DNA from: Neoroseomonas marina
GTDB taxonomy: Bacteria > Pseudomonadota > Alphaproteobacteria > Acetobacterales > Acetobacteraceae
Reading direction: 5' to 3'
Length of the DNA: 64,000 bases
Assembly: GCF_012927745.1 (NCBI RefSeq)
Contig: NZ_JABBKX010000001.1
Span: forward strand, 806,001-870,000
Below the pieces are notes generated by a model. That model had not been told where the DNA came from. It worked only from the letters and a program-made list of their open reading frames with translations, and made no database searches. The position numbers and the translations under genes are program-made. Positions 26,127-34,789 of this stretch are shown piece by piece. Numbering within the stretch: position 1 is the first letter of the stretch; every line of letters begins with the position of its first letter.

Positions 26127-27014
26127 TCAGGCCCCGCCGCGGTCCGCGCGGACGGACAGGGTGCCCGCGAATCCCGCGACGTCCTCCACCACCTTCCCTC
26201 CCTGGAACGTGATGGCGTGGCCGAGCGCCTTGCCGGCGTGGTGCAGCAGCCGCCCGGCAACCTCGGGGCGGCCGTGGCGGGCATGATAGATCCGCCGCGA
26301 CCGCGCCATGTGGAAGGCCTTGAGCCACCGGACACGCAGGGATGGCGGGGTGGACCGTCCGCCCTCGTGCTCGGCCACGGCGTCGGGGACGTAGATCACC
26401 GACCGGCCGCGGGCGCGCGCCGCGGCGCAGATCTCGTCATCCTCGTAATAGAGGAACAGCGCCTCGTCGAAGCGCAGCCGGTCCGCGCGTCGGACCAGCA
26501 TCGCCGCGCCGGAGACGAAATCGACGCAGACCGGACCCTCGGGCCAGGCTTCCGCGCCGCGCTTGCGGGGAAAGGCGCGGCGACGTTGCTGCGCGACGTC
26601 GTAGGACCGCACGCGCCGGCCGCCCGCCCCGGCGATCGCCGGCGCGACGATCGCCGCATCCGGGCAGGCGTCGGCGACCGCGACCAGCGCTGCGAGCGCC
26701 CCGGACGCGAGGCGCGCATCGGGATTCAGCAGCAGCGCGTAGTCCGTCTCCACGAAGTCGAGCCCCGCATTGCAGCCCGCGCCGAATCCACGGTTGACCA
26801 GGCTGCGGACGATGCGCGCAGCGGGCGCCGAGGCGGCGACCCGGTCCGCCGTGCCGTCACGGCTCGCATTGTCCACCACGACCAGGGACACGCCCTCCGG
26901 CAGCGCCGCGAGAAAACCCTCGATCACCGCGCCGCTGTTGTAGGTGACGGCGACGATGGTGACGCGGGCGGGGGCGTCGCCGGTCCCAGGCCCGCCCGGC
27001 GCCGCGGCGCTCAG
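26127..27014 (-). CDS. Glycosyltransferase family 2 (rhamnosyltransferase-like)
   Basis: A 295-residue GT-A glycosyltransferase. The nucleotide-sugar site begins VTIVAVTYNSG, then LVVVDNASRDGT, NRGFGAGCNAG and the metal-binding LLLNPDARLA; LFLYYEDDEIC is typical of rhamnosyltransferase-like members. The standard start codons are problematic: the first in-frame GTG (26927) would delete the conserved VTIVAVTYNSG strand. Upstream in frame there is no ATG, GTG or TTG, but a CTG at 27012-27014 overlaps the stop of the FAD oxidase as CTGA, mimicking the ATGA junctions elsewhere in the window. I therefore place the start there, tentatively. Confidence 0.85.
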   Translation of the reverse strand: MSAAAPGGPGTGDAPARVTIVAVTYNSGAVIEGFLAALPEGVSLVVVDNASRDGTADRVAASAPAARIVRSLVNRGFGAGCNAGLDFVETDYALLLNPDARLASGALAALVAVADACPDAAIVAPAIAGAGGRRVRSYDVAQQRRRAFPRKRGAEAWPEGPVCVDFVSGAAMLVRRADRLRFDEALFLYYEDDEICAAARARGRSVIYVPDAVAEHEGGRSTPPSLRVRWLKAFHMARSRRIYHARHGRPEVAGRLLHHAGKALGHAITFQGGKVVEDVAGFAGTLSVRADRGGA

Positions 27015-28426
27015 GGCAGGACCTTGCCCGGATTCATGAGGCCCGCGGGATCGAGCGCCGCCTTGATGCGCTGCATGGCGTCGAGTTCCGCCCCGCCGCG
27101 CCAGGCTTCCATCATGTCGGTCTTGAGCCGGCCGATGCCATGCTCGGCCGAGAAGGATCCGTCGAGCTCGCGCACCACCGCGTTCACCGTGTCCATGATG
27201 TCGTGGCTGCGGGCGAGGAATGCCGCGCCGTCCATGTCCACCGGCTGCTCGAGGTTCATGTGGATGTTGCCGTCGCCCATGTGCCCGAAGGGCACCGGCC
27301 GCGTGCCGGGGATGAGCGCGACGCAGGCCGCGGATGCCCGGCGGATCAGTTCCGGCACCTTGGAGACGGGCACCGAGACGTCGTTCTTCACCGAAGCGCC
27401 CTCCTTGCGCTGCGCCTCGGGGTGTTCCTCGCGAATGCGCCAGATCGCCTGGCGCTTCGCCTCGTTGCCGCCGATGACGGCGTCGAGCACCTCGCCCTCC
27501 TCCAACGCCGCACCCAGCACCTGTTCGGCGAGGCCCTGCAGGTCGGCATCGGCGCGGGTCGAGGCGAGGTCGACCAGGATGTAGTGGTCGGCGCGATCGG
27601 CGACCGGCAGCGTCACGCCGGGGATGTGCTTCACGGCGAAATCGACGCCGACGCCCGACATGTATTCGAAGGCGCGGATCGCGGTCTCGTCCGCCTCGCG
27701 GAAGCGGCGGAAGACATTGAGGGCGGCATCCTCGTCGCGCACCGAACAGAACAGAACCTCATTCGCGCGCGGGCGGGCGAAGAGACGCAGCGTCGCCGCG
27801 GTGACGATGCCGAGCGTGCCTTCCGCGCCGACGAACAGATGCCGCAGCGCGTAGCCCGTGTTGTCCTTGCGCAGCCGCCGGAGCCCGTTCCAGATCTGGC
27901 CGTCCGGCAGCACGACCTCGAGCCCGAGCATCAGTTCGCGTGCATTGCCGTAGCGCACGGTGGTGTTGCCACCGGCGTTGGTGGACAGCACGCCGCCCAC
28001 CGTCGCCGTGCCCTCGCCACCGAAGGACAGCGGGAACAGGCAATTCGCGTCGGCCGCCGCGTCCTGGGCCGTCTTCACCACCACGCCGGCCTCGGCCGTC
28101 ATGGTCATGTCGACGGGATCGAGGGCGCGAATGCGGTTCATGCGCGCGAGCGAGAGCACGACCGAGCGCCCGTCCTCCGACGGCGTCGCGCCGCCGACCA
28201 TGGAGGTATTGCCGCCCTGCGGCACGATCGGGATGCCCGCGGCGGCGCAGGCCTTGACGCAGGCGGCGACCTGCTCGGTCGAGGCCGGGCGCAGCACCGC
28301 CATCGCCTTGCCCTGGTAGAGGCTCCGCCAATCGGACAGCGCCGGGGCGATGTCGGCGGGGTCGGTCAGAATGCCGGCGGGGCCGAGCAGAGTGGCAAGG
28401 GCGTCGGGCAGGACGGGGGCGTTCAT
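27011..28426 (-). CDS. FAD-linked 2-hydroxyacid oxidase/dehydrogenase (GlcD/D2HGDH-like)
   Basis: A 471-residue flavoprotein of the VAO/PCMH family. The FAD-binding half has IPIVPQGGNTSMVGGATP and GGVLSTNAGGNTTVRYGNARELMLG; the C-terminal cap has FGHMGDGNIHMN (metal- and substrate-binding histidines) and FSAEHGIGRLK, the signature shared by D-lactate, glycolate and D-2-hydroxyglutarate dehydrogenases. The exact 2-hydroxyacid is not determinable. The stop overlaps the probable CTG start of the downstream glycosyltransferase. Start ATG gives standard length. Confidence 0.92.
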   Translation of the reverse strand: MNAPVLPDALATLLGPAGILTDPADIAPALSDWRSLYQGKAMAVLRPASTEQVAACVKACAAAGIPIVPQGGNTSMVGGATPSEDGRSVVLSLARMNRIRALDPVDMTMTAEAGVVVKTAQDAAADANCLFPLSFGGEGTATVGGVLSTNAGGNTTVRYGNARELMLGLEVVLPDGQIWNGLRRLRKDNTGYALRHLFVGAEGTLGIVTAATLRLFARPRANEVLFCSVRDEDAALNVFRRFREADETAIRAFEYMSGVGVDFAVKHIPGVTLPVADRADHYILVDLASTRADADLQGLAEQVLGAALEEGEVLDAVIGGNEAKRQAIWRIREEHPEAQRKEGASVKNDVSVPVSKVPELIRRASAACVALIPGTRPVPFGHMGDGNIHMNLEQPVDMDGAAFLARSHDIMDTVNAVVRELDGSFSAEHGIGRLKTDMMEAWRGGAELDAMQRIKAALDPAGLMNPGKVLP

Positions 28427-28792
28427 GGTGAGCGGAAACTCCGCGCCCGGGCGTGCCGGGTCAAGCGGCCGCATGGCCGATTCTCGCTGGGCCGACGGGA
28501 GCCGGCCAAGCCTTCGCCCACGACGAGCCGCTGGGGCAAGTATTCGTTGCTCGGTTCGTTCGTCTTCCGGAACGTACAGAAGCGTATCGGCAAGATCGAG
28601 GTCTGACGGCAACTCGAGACAGGTTGGAACCTCGTACGCGACGCGGCGATCCCCGCCCTGGTGCAGGAGACCGCACGCTTCCGGCAGCAACTCGACCAGG
28701 CGCGAGGCGCCTGGGACGTCGCGCCGGAATGCCGGAACGTCCGTCCGGTCGGCATCATCTTCGGGCTCGGCGGCCTTGCGGCGGCGGGGGCT
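28427..28792 (+). other. Intergenic stretch with possible gene remnant (366 bp)
   Basis: No intact gene is convincing. The segment 28500-28760 is less GC-rich than the neighbours. The plus frame through 28535-28770 has coding-like third-position bias and reads GKYSLLGSFVFRNVQ, then an in-frame TGA at 28604-28606, then RQLETGWNLVRDAAIP onward, so it could be a broken gene. I do not recognise the family. Minus-strand frames are also open but less biased. It also holds the promoter region of the oxidase gene. Confidence 0.3.
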
Positions 28793-29113
28793 TCACCCCT
28801 TGCCGGACATTCGCGCGAAGACCATCCGGTCGCGGTTTTCCTGCATCAGCATGGACAGGCTCGGGATCCTGCCCAGCCCCAGGCCCTGCGGCGGGCCGCC
28901 CTCGGGGTCGGCCTCGACCTTGCCGTAGGGCTCGCTCGCGACCTTCTCCCACTTTCCGGCGGGCTTCTTCACCTCGATGGTGACGACCGTCGCCTTCAGC
29001 AGCATCCGCACGATCGCCTCCTTGGGGGAGGTCGGCTTGGTCAGGCTGGGATGCCCGCCGATCATCTGCCAGCCATTGGCGAGCGCCCAGGCGGTCAGCG
29101 CATCCTTGTCCAT
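28793..29113 (-). CDS. Conserved hypothetical protein
   Basis: A 106-residue, cytosolic-looking protein with no signal peptide or membrane segment. It starts MDKDALTAWALANGWQMIGG, has a basic central region (KATVVTIEVKKPAGKWEKVA) and ends with the residues RMVFARMSGKG. The N-terminal 'LTAWALANGWQMIGGHPSL' looks like a small helical motif; I do not recognise a named family. It stands alone between the oxidase gene and the dipeptidase ORF, in the same direction. ATG chosen over the in-frame start at 29170 because the extension is compositionally unlike a protein N-terminus. Confidence 0.6.
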   Translation of the reverse strand: MDKDALTAWALANGWQMIGGHPSLTKPTSPKEAIVRMLLKATVVTIEVKKPAGKWEKVASEPYGKVEADPEGGPPQGLGLGRIPSLSMLMQENRDRMVFARMSGKG

Positions 29114-29176
29114 CGCGGGGGTCCTTCGGGTCAGGCGGCACCCTATGGGCCGACTGCCCGGCTGCCGCAATCGCGG

Positions 29177-30577
29177 TCAGCCCGGCAGCACGGCCCCAAG
29201 CACGCGGGCGTAGTTGCCCCCCAGCACCTTGGCCGCACTCGCCGGGTCGAAGCCGACCGCCAGCAACGCCTCCGCCAGGTCGGGCGTCAGCCGGTACTCC
29301 TCGAAGGAGGCCGGAGAGAGCAGCCCGCGCATGTCGCTGCCGACGCCGACATGGTCGATGCCGATCGCATCCACCATGCGCGCGATGCTCTCCGCGTAGG
29401 CCCGCACCGAGGGAGGCCGGTCGACGATCGGCCAGACGCCGACCACCCCGCCCGTCGCAGCCACCAGCCGGGCGTGGTCGGCGGTCACCCAACGGCTGCG
29501 CAGGCTCGGCCGGCGCGCTATCGCGGTGTGGGAGAGCACGAGGGGCTTCGTCGTGACCTCCGCCGCCCGGCGCACCAGCGGCTCCGTCCCATGGGCGACG
29601 TCCACCAGGATGCCGAGTCGGTTGCAGGCGCGGACCACCTCGGCGCCGAATCCGGTCAGCCCGCCATGGACGGGGGCGGCGGTCTGGATGTCGCCGAGCT
29701 CGTTCACCCGGTAGTGCACCAGTTGCAGGTGCCGCAGGCGCTGTTCGCGGAACAGGACCTCCACGCGCTCGATCCGGCCTTCGAGCATGTCGGCGCCCTC
29801 GGCCGCGACCACCACGGCCGGCGGCGCGCCAGCCTGGCGGCTGCGCGCGAGGCCCGCCCGGTCCGTCACGACCACGAGCCCCTCCCCCGCCACCAGCGCC
29901 TGCAGCCGGGCGAAGGCGGCGAGGCCGTGCTGCCAGAGTTCCCCCGGATCGGGCTCGCGGAACGCTTCGATCCGGTTCTCGACCACCTGGGTGGTGGGCG
30001 TGTCGGCGACCATGGCGAGCGCAATCAGCGTCATCCCGCCCTCGCGCATCGGCGCCGCCACGGGCTGGAACGGCCGCTGGACGGCGCGTCGGGCGAGGAT
30101 CACCCGCCCCGCATGGCTGTGGAGGTCGGCCGGCCGCGCAGCCGCGACCAACGCCTGTGCCGCACCGGAGCCCTGCGCGCGCGCCACGCGCGGCGCCGCG
30201 CAGACCAGCGGCGCGGCGAGCAGCGCCCGGCGCCCCATCCCGAAGACGGGCGACGGCAGGGGCAGGACGCGCGCGGCCTCGAAGCGACCGCGCCAGCCCT
30301 CGCCGGCGACCCGCCGCCAGACGCCTTCCACCCGCAGCCGTCCTGGCCTCGGCCGCCACGGCATGGACAGCGTGACCTCGACCGTCGTGTCGGGATCCGG
30401 CCGGCAGCCGAGGCAGCATGCGGCCTCGGGGACCAGCAGGAGGCCGCCATCGGTCGTCGCGGCATCGGGCGGGAAGGCCTCGCCTTCGAGTGCCGCCCTG
30501 GCGCCGTCGGCCGGTTCCTCCCCGCGCTGCAGCGCGGTCCAGGAGATCAGCGCGGCGGCGGCGGGTGCTTCAGGCAT
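29177..30577 (-). CDS. M19 dipeptidase-like protein fused to an N-terminal CCLGC domain
   Basis: A 466-residue ORF with two parts. Residues 1-113 form a small unnamed domain with a CCLGC motif followed by VEVTLSMPWRPRPGRL. Residues 114-466 look like a complete exported membrane-dipeptidase (peptidase M19): an internal Met begins a Tat-like signal (MGRRALLAAPLV, ending ARAQG), then DLHSHAG, EGADMLEG, HLQLVHYRVNELGD, LVDVAHG, LVLSHTAIARR and GVGSDMRG, covering the zinc-site regions. No stop codon separates the parts, and the internal ATG (30238) has no good ribosome-binding site. Either one fused membrane-anchored protein or two adjoining genes in one frame. Confidence 0.72.
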   Translation of the reverse strand: MPEAPAAAALISWTALQRGEEPADGARAALEGEAFPPDAATTDGGLLLVPEAACCLGCRPDPDTTVEVTLSMPWRPRPGRLRVEGVWRRVAGEGWRGRFEAARVLPLPSPVFGMGRRALLAAPLVCAAPRVARAQGSGAAQALVAAARPADLHSHAGRVILARRAVQRPFQPVAAPMREGGMTLIALAMVADTPTTQVVENRIEAFREPDPGELWQHGLAAFARLQALVAGEGLVVVTDRAGLARSRQAGAPPAVVVAAEGADMLEGRIERVEVLFREQRLRHLQLVHYRVNELGDIQTAAPVHGGLTGFGAEVVRACNRLGILVDVAHGTEPLVRRAAEVTTKPLVLSHTAIARRPSLRSRWVTADHARLVAATGGVVGVWPIVDRPPSVRAYAESIARMVDAIGIDHVGVGSDMRGLLSPASFEEYRLTPDLAEALLAVGFDPASAAKVLGGNYARVLGAVLPG

Positions 30578-30752
30578 GGCGCGCCGAGCGTCCCGCCGCC
30601 CGTCCCCGCCGTCAACGGCCAGCCGGGGCCTCGACGCGCAGCCGGTGGCCGTCCGGGGCCAGGGCGGCGACGGTCGGCCGGGCCTCCCTCCTGGCCGATG
30701 GCGGCACGACCGGCGCGCGCGCCGCGGTCGCGCCTGTGCCCCGCGGCCCGGC

Positions 30753-31277
30753 CTACAGCAGCAACGCCCCGACGATCGCCCCGCCCGCCAGGATCCACAG
30801 CGGCGAGTAGTCCGTGCGCCACACGAACAGCGTCGAGCCCGCGGTGACCGCCACCGGAATCCAGCCGCTGGCGGCGCCCCGCGCCAGAATCAGGCCGGAG
30901 GCCGCGATCAGGCCGACCGCGATCGGCACCAGGCCCCGCTCGGCGATCCGCAGCCAGGTCTTGCCCGCCAGCCGGGCCCGGAGCCGGGAAAAGCCGAAGG
31001 CCATCAGCGAGGTCGGCAGGGTCATCGCCAGCACCGCGGTCAGCATCCCGGCGATGCCGCCCACATGCCAGCCGAACAGGCCGACCACGAGCACGTTCGG
31101 CCCCGGCGCCGCCTGCGCCAGCGCGAAGCGGCGTGCGAAATCGGCGTCGGTCATCCAGCCATGCACCTCGACCACGAGGCGGTGCATCTCCGGCAGCACG
31201 GCGATGCCGCCGCCGACCGAGACCAGGGAGATCGCCCCGAAGCCGAGGACGAGCTGCCAGAAGACCGTCGCCGTCAT
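30753..31277 (-). CDS. Chromate transporter, second short-chain subunit
   Basis: A 174-residue membrane protein equal to one half of ChrA (short-chain CHR family). It begins with FWQLVLGFGAISLVSVGGG and carries LAQAAPGPNVLVVGL, the family's PGPN motif, followed by several hydrophobic helices. Pairs of such half-size proteins form the transporter. The ATG overlaps the stop of the preceding half by 4 bases. Family members expel chromate; here the substrate is inferred. Confidence 0.85.
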   Translation of the reverse strand: MTATVFWQLVLGFGAISLVSVGGGIAVLPEMHRLVVEVHGWMTDADFARRFALAQAAPGPNVLVVGLFGWHVGGIAGMLTAVLAMTLPTSLMAFGFSRLRARLAGKTWLRIAERGLVPIAVGLIAASGLILARGAASGWIPVAVTAGSTLFVWRTDYSPLWILAGGAIVGALLL

Positions 31278-31834
31278 TTCGCGCGCATCACGTGACGGGC
31301 CGCGAGGATGCCGAAGGGCGCCAGCCCCAGGACCACCCAGGGCAGCGGCACCCGGAACACCCCGGCGGCGACCAGCGCGATCAGTCCGACCGCCAGCAGC
31401 GCCGGCGGGGGCTTCAGCTTCTGGGTCATCTTGGCAGCGGTGCCGATGACCATGCCCGCCGCGGCGGCCGCGAGGCCGGCGAGGATCGCCTTGACGATCG
31501 GCACCTCCCCGTAGGCGTCGTAGAAGGTCGCAAGGCCGGCCAGCAGCACCAGGGGACCGCCGAACATCGCCCCGGGGGCCGCGATTGCCCCGGCCGTGCC
31601 ATGGAAGCGGTCCCCCACCATGATCGCCGCATTGAGCGCGTTGGGCCCGGGCAGGACCTGCCCCAGGCCCAGCGTCTCGGCGTATTCCTGGTCGGTAAGC
31701 CAGCGCTTCTCCTCGACCAGGACGCGGCGGGCCCAGGCGTTGATGCCGCCGAAGCCGATCAGTCCGATCTTCCCGTAGGTCAGGAAGAGGTCGAGCAGCG
31801 TCGGGACGGGGCGGGGCGTATCCGTTTCGCTCAT
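31274..31834 (-). CDS. Chromate transporter, first short-chain subunit
   Basis: A 186-residue membrane protein, the other half of a two-gene ChrA system: LFLTYGKIGLIGFGGINAW at the N-terminus and LGQVLPGPNALNAAIM carrying the PGPN motif, then four or so helices. It is translated first and coupled (ATGA) to the second half, a standard layout for short-chain chromate transporters. No chrB regulator is nearby. Confidence 0.86.
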   Translation of the reverse strand: MSETDTPRPVPTLLDLFLTYGKIGLIGFGGINAWARRVLVEEKRWLTDQEYAETLGLGQVLPGPNALNAAIMVGDRFHGTAGAIAAPGAMFGGPLVLLAGLATFYDAYGEVPIVKAILAGLAAAAAGMVIGTAAKMTQKLKPPPALLAVGLIALVAAGVFRVPLPWVVLGLAPFGILAARHVMRAK

Positions 31835-31995
31835 GCCCCCACAGGGGACCGCGCGGCGCGGGCCGGATCAATCCCCCCGCGGAGTCGGGGCAGCGCTGCG
31901 TGACGCGGCCGTTCCCTCCGGCCGGCCGGTGGTCTAGACGGGCCTTTCGAACCCTATCGCCGGGCGAACCTGGCGCAGAGGAAGGCCAGCACACC

Positions 31996-32973
31996 ATGAC
32001 GACCCGCCGGACCCTGCTCGGCGCCCTCGGCGCCGCCCCCGCCCTGACGATCCTGCCGGCCGCCGCGCAGGACGCCACTTTCCCCAACCGCCCGATCCGC
32101 ATCCTGCTGGCCTTCGCTCCCGGCGGCGGCACGGACCTGATCGCGCGCACCGTCGCCTCGGCGATGCAGGGCGTCCTGGGCCAGCCCGTGGTGGTCGAGA
32201 ATCGCCCGGGGGCGGGCGGCAACATTGCGACCGAGGCGGCCGCGACGGCACGGCCTGACGGCTACACCATCCTGATGGGCAACCACGGCCCGATGAGCGT
32301 GAACGTCTCCCTGTTCCGCAACATGCGCATCGACCCCGAACGCGCGCTCGAGCCCATCGGCCTCGTCGCCGACGCGCCACTGGTGGTGGTGGTCGGGCCG
32401 AAGTCGCGGGCGCAGAACCTGCGCCAGCTGCTGGACGAGGTCCGCGCGGCCAACGGCCAGGCCACCTACGGCTCGGCCTCGAACGGTTCGGCAAGCCACC
32501 TGGCCGCCGCGCTGATGCTGCAGATGGCGGGGCTGCGCGCGGAGCACGTGCCGTTCCGCGGCGCGGGGCCCGCGCTGACCGACGTGGTCGCGGGGCATCT
32601 GGACTTCATGATCACCACCCTGCCCTCCGTGGTCGGGCTGATCCAGGGCGGCCAGGTCCGCCCGCTCGCCGTGACCGGCGAGGGTCGCATCGCGGTCCTG
32701 CCCGAGGTCCCGCCGGTGGCCGACACCGTCCCCGGCTACAAGGCGACCGCCTGGTACGGGCTGCTGGTGCCGCGCGGAACTCCGGCCGATGTGCAGGCGA
32801 AGCTCTATGGCGCGCTGCGGGAGGCACTGGCCAATCCCGAGGTCATTCGCCGCCTGCGGGACGAGGGTGCGGAACCCTCCTCGATGGACGGGAAGGCCTT
32901 CGCCGAGCTGATCCGCTGGGAACGCGAGCGCTGGGCGACCGTGATCCGCCAGGCCAACATCACCGTCGACTGA
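31996..32973 (+). CDS. Tripartite tricarboxylate transporter substrate-binding protein (Bug family)
   Basis: A 325-residue periplasmic receptor. Signal peptide MTTRRTLLGALGAAPALTIL...AAAQ is followed by the family's first strand FPNRPIRILLAFAPGGGTD, VVVENRPGAGGN, then ARPDGYTILM and the ligand loop region TYGSASNGSASHLAAALM, with VPFRGAGPALTDVVAG. Bug proteins deliver carboxylates to TctAB permeases, but no tctA/tctB genes are in the window; such orphans are frequent in this group. The ATG is preceded by GAGGAAGG. A second family member lies at 62999. Confidence 0.92.
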   Translation: MTTRRTLLGALGAAPALTILPAAAQDATFPNRPIRILLAFAPGGGTDLIARTVASAMQGVLGQPVVVENRPGAGGNIATEAAATARPDGYTILMGNHGPMSVNVSLFRNMRIDPERALEPIGLVADAPLVVVVGPKSRAQNLRQLLDEVRAANGQATYGSASNGSASHLAAALMLQMAGLRAEHVPFRGAGPALTDVVAGHLDFMITTLPSVVGLIQGGQVRPLAVTGEGRIAVLPEVPPVADTVPGYKATAWYGLLVPRGTPADVQAKLYGALREALANPEVIRRLRDEGAEPSSMDGKAFAELIRWERERWATVIRQANITVD

Positions 32974-33221
32974 CCCCGGATCGGCGGCGGTGTTGCTTGC
33001 CGGCCACGCCGTGCCGGCGCTACAGCGCGGCGAGCGCCGCCCGAAGCATCCCGCCGGCCTGCCCCTTGACCGGGACCGGCGGGACCGCCTAGGCCCCGCT
33101 GCACTTCCATGATAAGCGCCGGGTTCCGCGAGGGCCCGGGGCACGAGTCCGGCCGGCGCCGGGCGGAACAGACACAGCAAGGCACGGGCGCCCGCCCGGC
33201 AGAACGGAGAGAGTCACCGCG

Positions 33222-33461
33222 ATGAGCGACACCGCCGAGAAGGTGAAGAAGATCGTCGTCGAGCACCTCGGCGTCGAAGAGGCGAAGGTCACCCCCGAAG
33301 CCTCCTTCATCGATGACCTGGGCGCCGACAGCCTCGATACGGTCGAGCTGGTCATGGCCTTCGAGGAGGCCTTCGGCGTCGAGATCCCCGACGACGCCGC
33401 CGAGAAGATCACGACCGTCAAGGACGCGATCGAATACATCGAGAAGCAGAAGGGCGAGTAA
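33222..33461 (+). CDS. acpP: Acyl carrier protein
   Basis: A 79-residue acidic protein, [20 protein letters not shown]..., with the phosphopantetheine attachment serine Ser37 in the [14 protein letters not shown] motif. It carries growing acyl chains in fatty-acid and lipid A synthesis. GAGAG lies shortly before the ATG. fabF starts 31 bases downstream, giving the common acpP-fabF-mltG order. The 248-bp upstream stretch contains no gene and must hold the promoter; TTGACC at 33067 is a possible -35 but no good -10 is evident. fabD and fabG are not upstream here. Confidence 0.97.
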   Translation: MSDTAEKVKKIVVEHLGVEEAKVTPEASFIDDLGADSLDTVELVMAFEEAFGVEIPDDAAEKITTVKDAIEYIEKQKGE

Positions 33462-33492
33462 GGCCCAAGGCCGGGGTTAGGGGGAAGCGCGC

Positions 33493-34776
33493 GTGTTCCA
33501 GAACGGTTTTTCGCCGCGACGTGTCGTCGTGACCGGCATGGGCATCGCGTGCCCGCTCGGCCTCGGTGTCGAGCATGTTTGGAAGCGGATGCTGGCCGGC
33601 GAATCCGGCATCGGCGCCATCCAGTCCTTCGACACCTCGACCCTGCCGGCCAAGATCGCCGGCCAGGTGCCCGCGGGCACCAGGGCGGACGGCGCGCTCG
33701 ACATCTCCGAATGGATCCCGGTCAAGGACCAGAAGAAGATGGACCGCTTCATCCAGCTCGCGCTCGTCGCGGCTGAGGAAGCGGTCGCCGACTCCGGCTG
33801 GGCGCCGCAGGACGAGGAAGGCCGCTGCCGCACCGGCGTGATGATCGGCTCGGGCATCGGCGGGCTCGAGACGATCGACGAAGCGTCGCGCCTCGCGGTC
33901 CAGGGCAAGACGAAGCGCATCTCGCCCTTCTTCATCCCCTCCGCGCTGATCAACCTCGCCTCCGGGCAGGTGTCGATCAAGTACGGCTTCAAGGGCCCGA
34001 ACCATTCGGTCGTCACGGCCTGCGCGACGGGCGTGCATGCGCTCGGCGACGCGGCCCGCCTCATCGCGCTCGGCGATGCGGATGTGATGGTGGCCGGCGG
34101 CGCCGAAGCCGCGGTCTGCGAACTGGGCGTCGCGGGCTTCTGCGCCGCGCGCGCCCTGTCCACGGGTTTCAACGACACGCCGCAGCAGGCCTCCCGCCCC
34201 TGGGACGAGGGCCGCGACGGCTTCGTGATGGGCGAAGGCGCCGGCGTCGTGGTGCTCGAGGAATACGAGCAGGCGAAGCGGCGCGGCGCCAAGATCTACG
34301 CCGAGGTCATCGGCTACGGCATGTCGGGCGACGCCTATCACATCACCGCACCGGCCGAGGGCCACGAAGGCGCCTTCCGCGCCATGACCGCGGCGCTGCG
34401 CAGCGCCGGCGTGACGCCGGAGCAGGTGCAGTACGTGAACGCGCACGGCACCTCGACGCCGCTCGGCGACGACCTCGAGCTCGAGGCGGTCGAGCGCCTG
34501 TGGGGCGAAGCGGGCAAGGGGCTCGCGATGTCCTCCACCAAGTCCGCGATCGGGCATCTGCTCGGCGCCGCGGGCGCGGTGGAAGGGATCTTCTCGGTCC
34601 TCGCCATCCGCGACAAGGTCGCGCCGCCGACCCTGAACCTCGAGAAGCCGTCGCGCGAGAGCATCATCGATCGCGTCGCGCTGCAGGCGCAGCCGCGCAA
34701 GATCGACGTCGCGCTGTCCAACTCCTTCGGCTTCGGCGGCACGAACGCCAGCATCGTGTTCCGCGCCGCGCCCTGA
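33493..34776 (+). CDS. fabF: Beta-ketoacyl-ACP synthase II
   Basis: A 427-residue condensing enzyme of fatty-acid elongation. The Cys-His-His triad is visible: VVTACATGVHAL (nucleophilic Cys), NAHGTSTPLGD and KSAIGHLLGAAGAVE. The C-terminal SNSFGFGGTNAS motif is typical. GTG start preceded by AGGGGGAA. Length normal. Directly after acpP. Confidence 0.97.
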   Translation: MFQNGFSPRRVVVTGMGIACPLGLGVEHVWKRMLAGESGIGAIQSFDTSTLPAKIAGQVPAGTRADGALDISEWIPVKDQKKMDRFIQLALVAAEEAVADSGWAPQDEEGRCRTGVMIGSGIGGLETIDEASRLAVQGKTKRISPFFIPSALINLASGQVSIKYGFKGPNHSVVTACATGVHALGDAARLIALGDADVMVAGGAEAAVCELGVAGFCAARALSTGFNDTPQQASRPWDEGRDGFVMGEGAGVVVLEEYEQAKRRGAKIYAEVIGYGMSGDAYHITAPAEGHEGAFRAMTAALRSAGVTPEQVQYVNAHGTSTPLGDDLELEAVERLWGEAGKGLAMSSTKSAIGHLLGAAGAVEGIFSVLAIRDKVAPPTLNLEKPSRESIIDRVALQAQPRKIDVALSNSFGFGGTNASIVFRAAP

Positions 34777-34789
34777 GGCGCGGCCCGGC

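Noticed and set aside
33060-33100. Possible sigma-70 promoter (TTGACC ... CCTAGG) before acpP
   Set aside because: The -35-like hexamer is good, but the -10-like element is poor and this region is very GC-rich, so I did not list it as a promoter.
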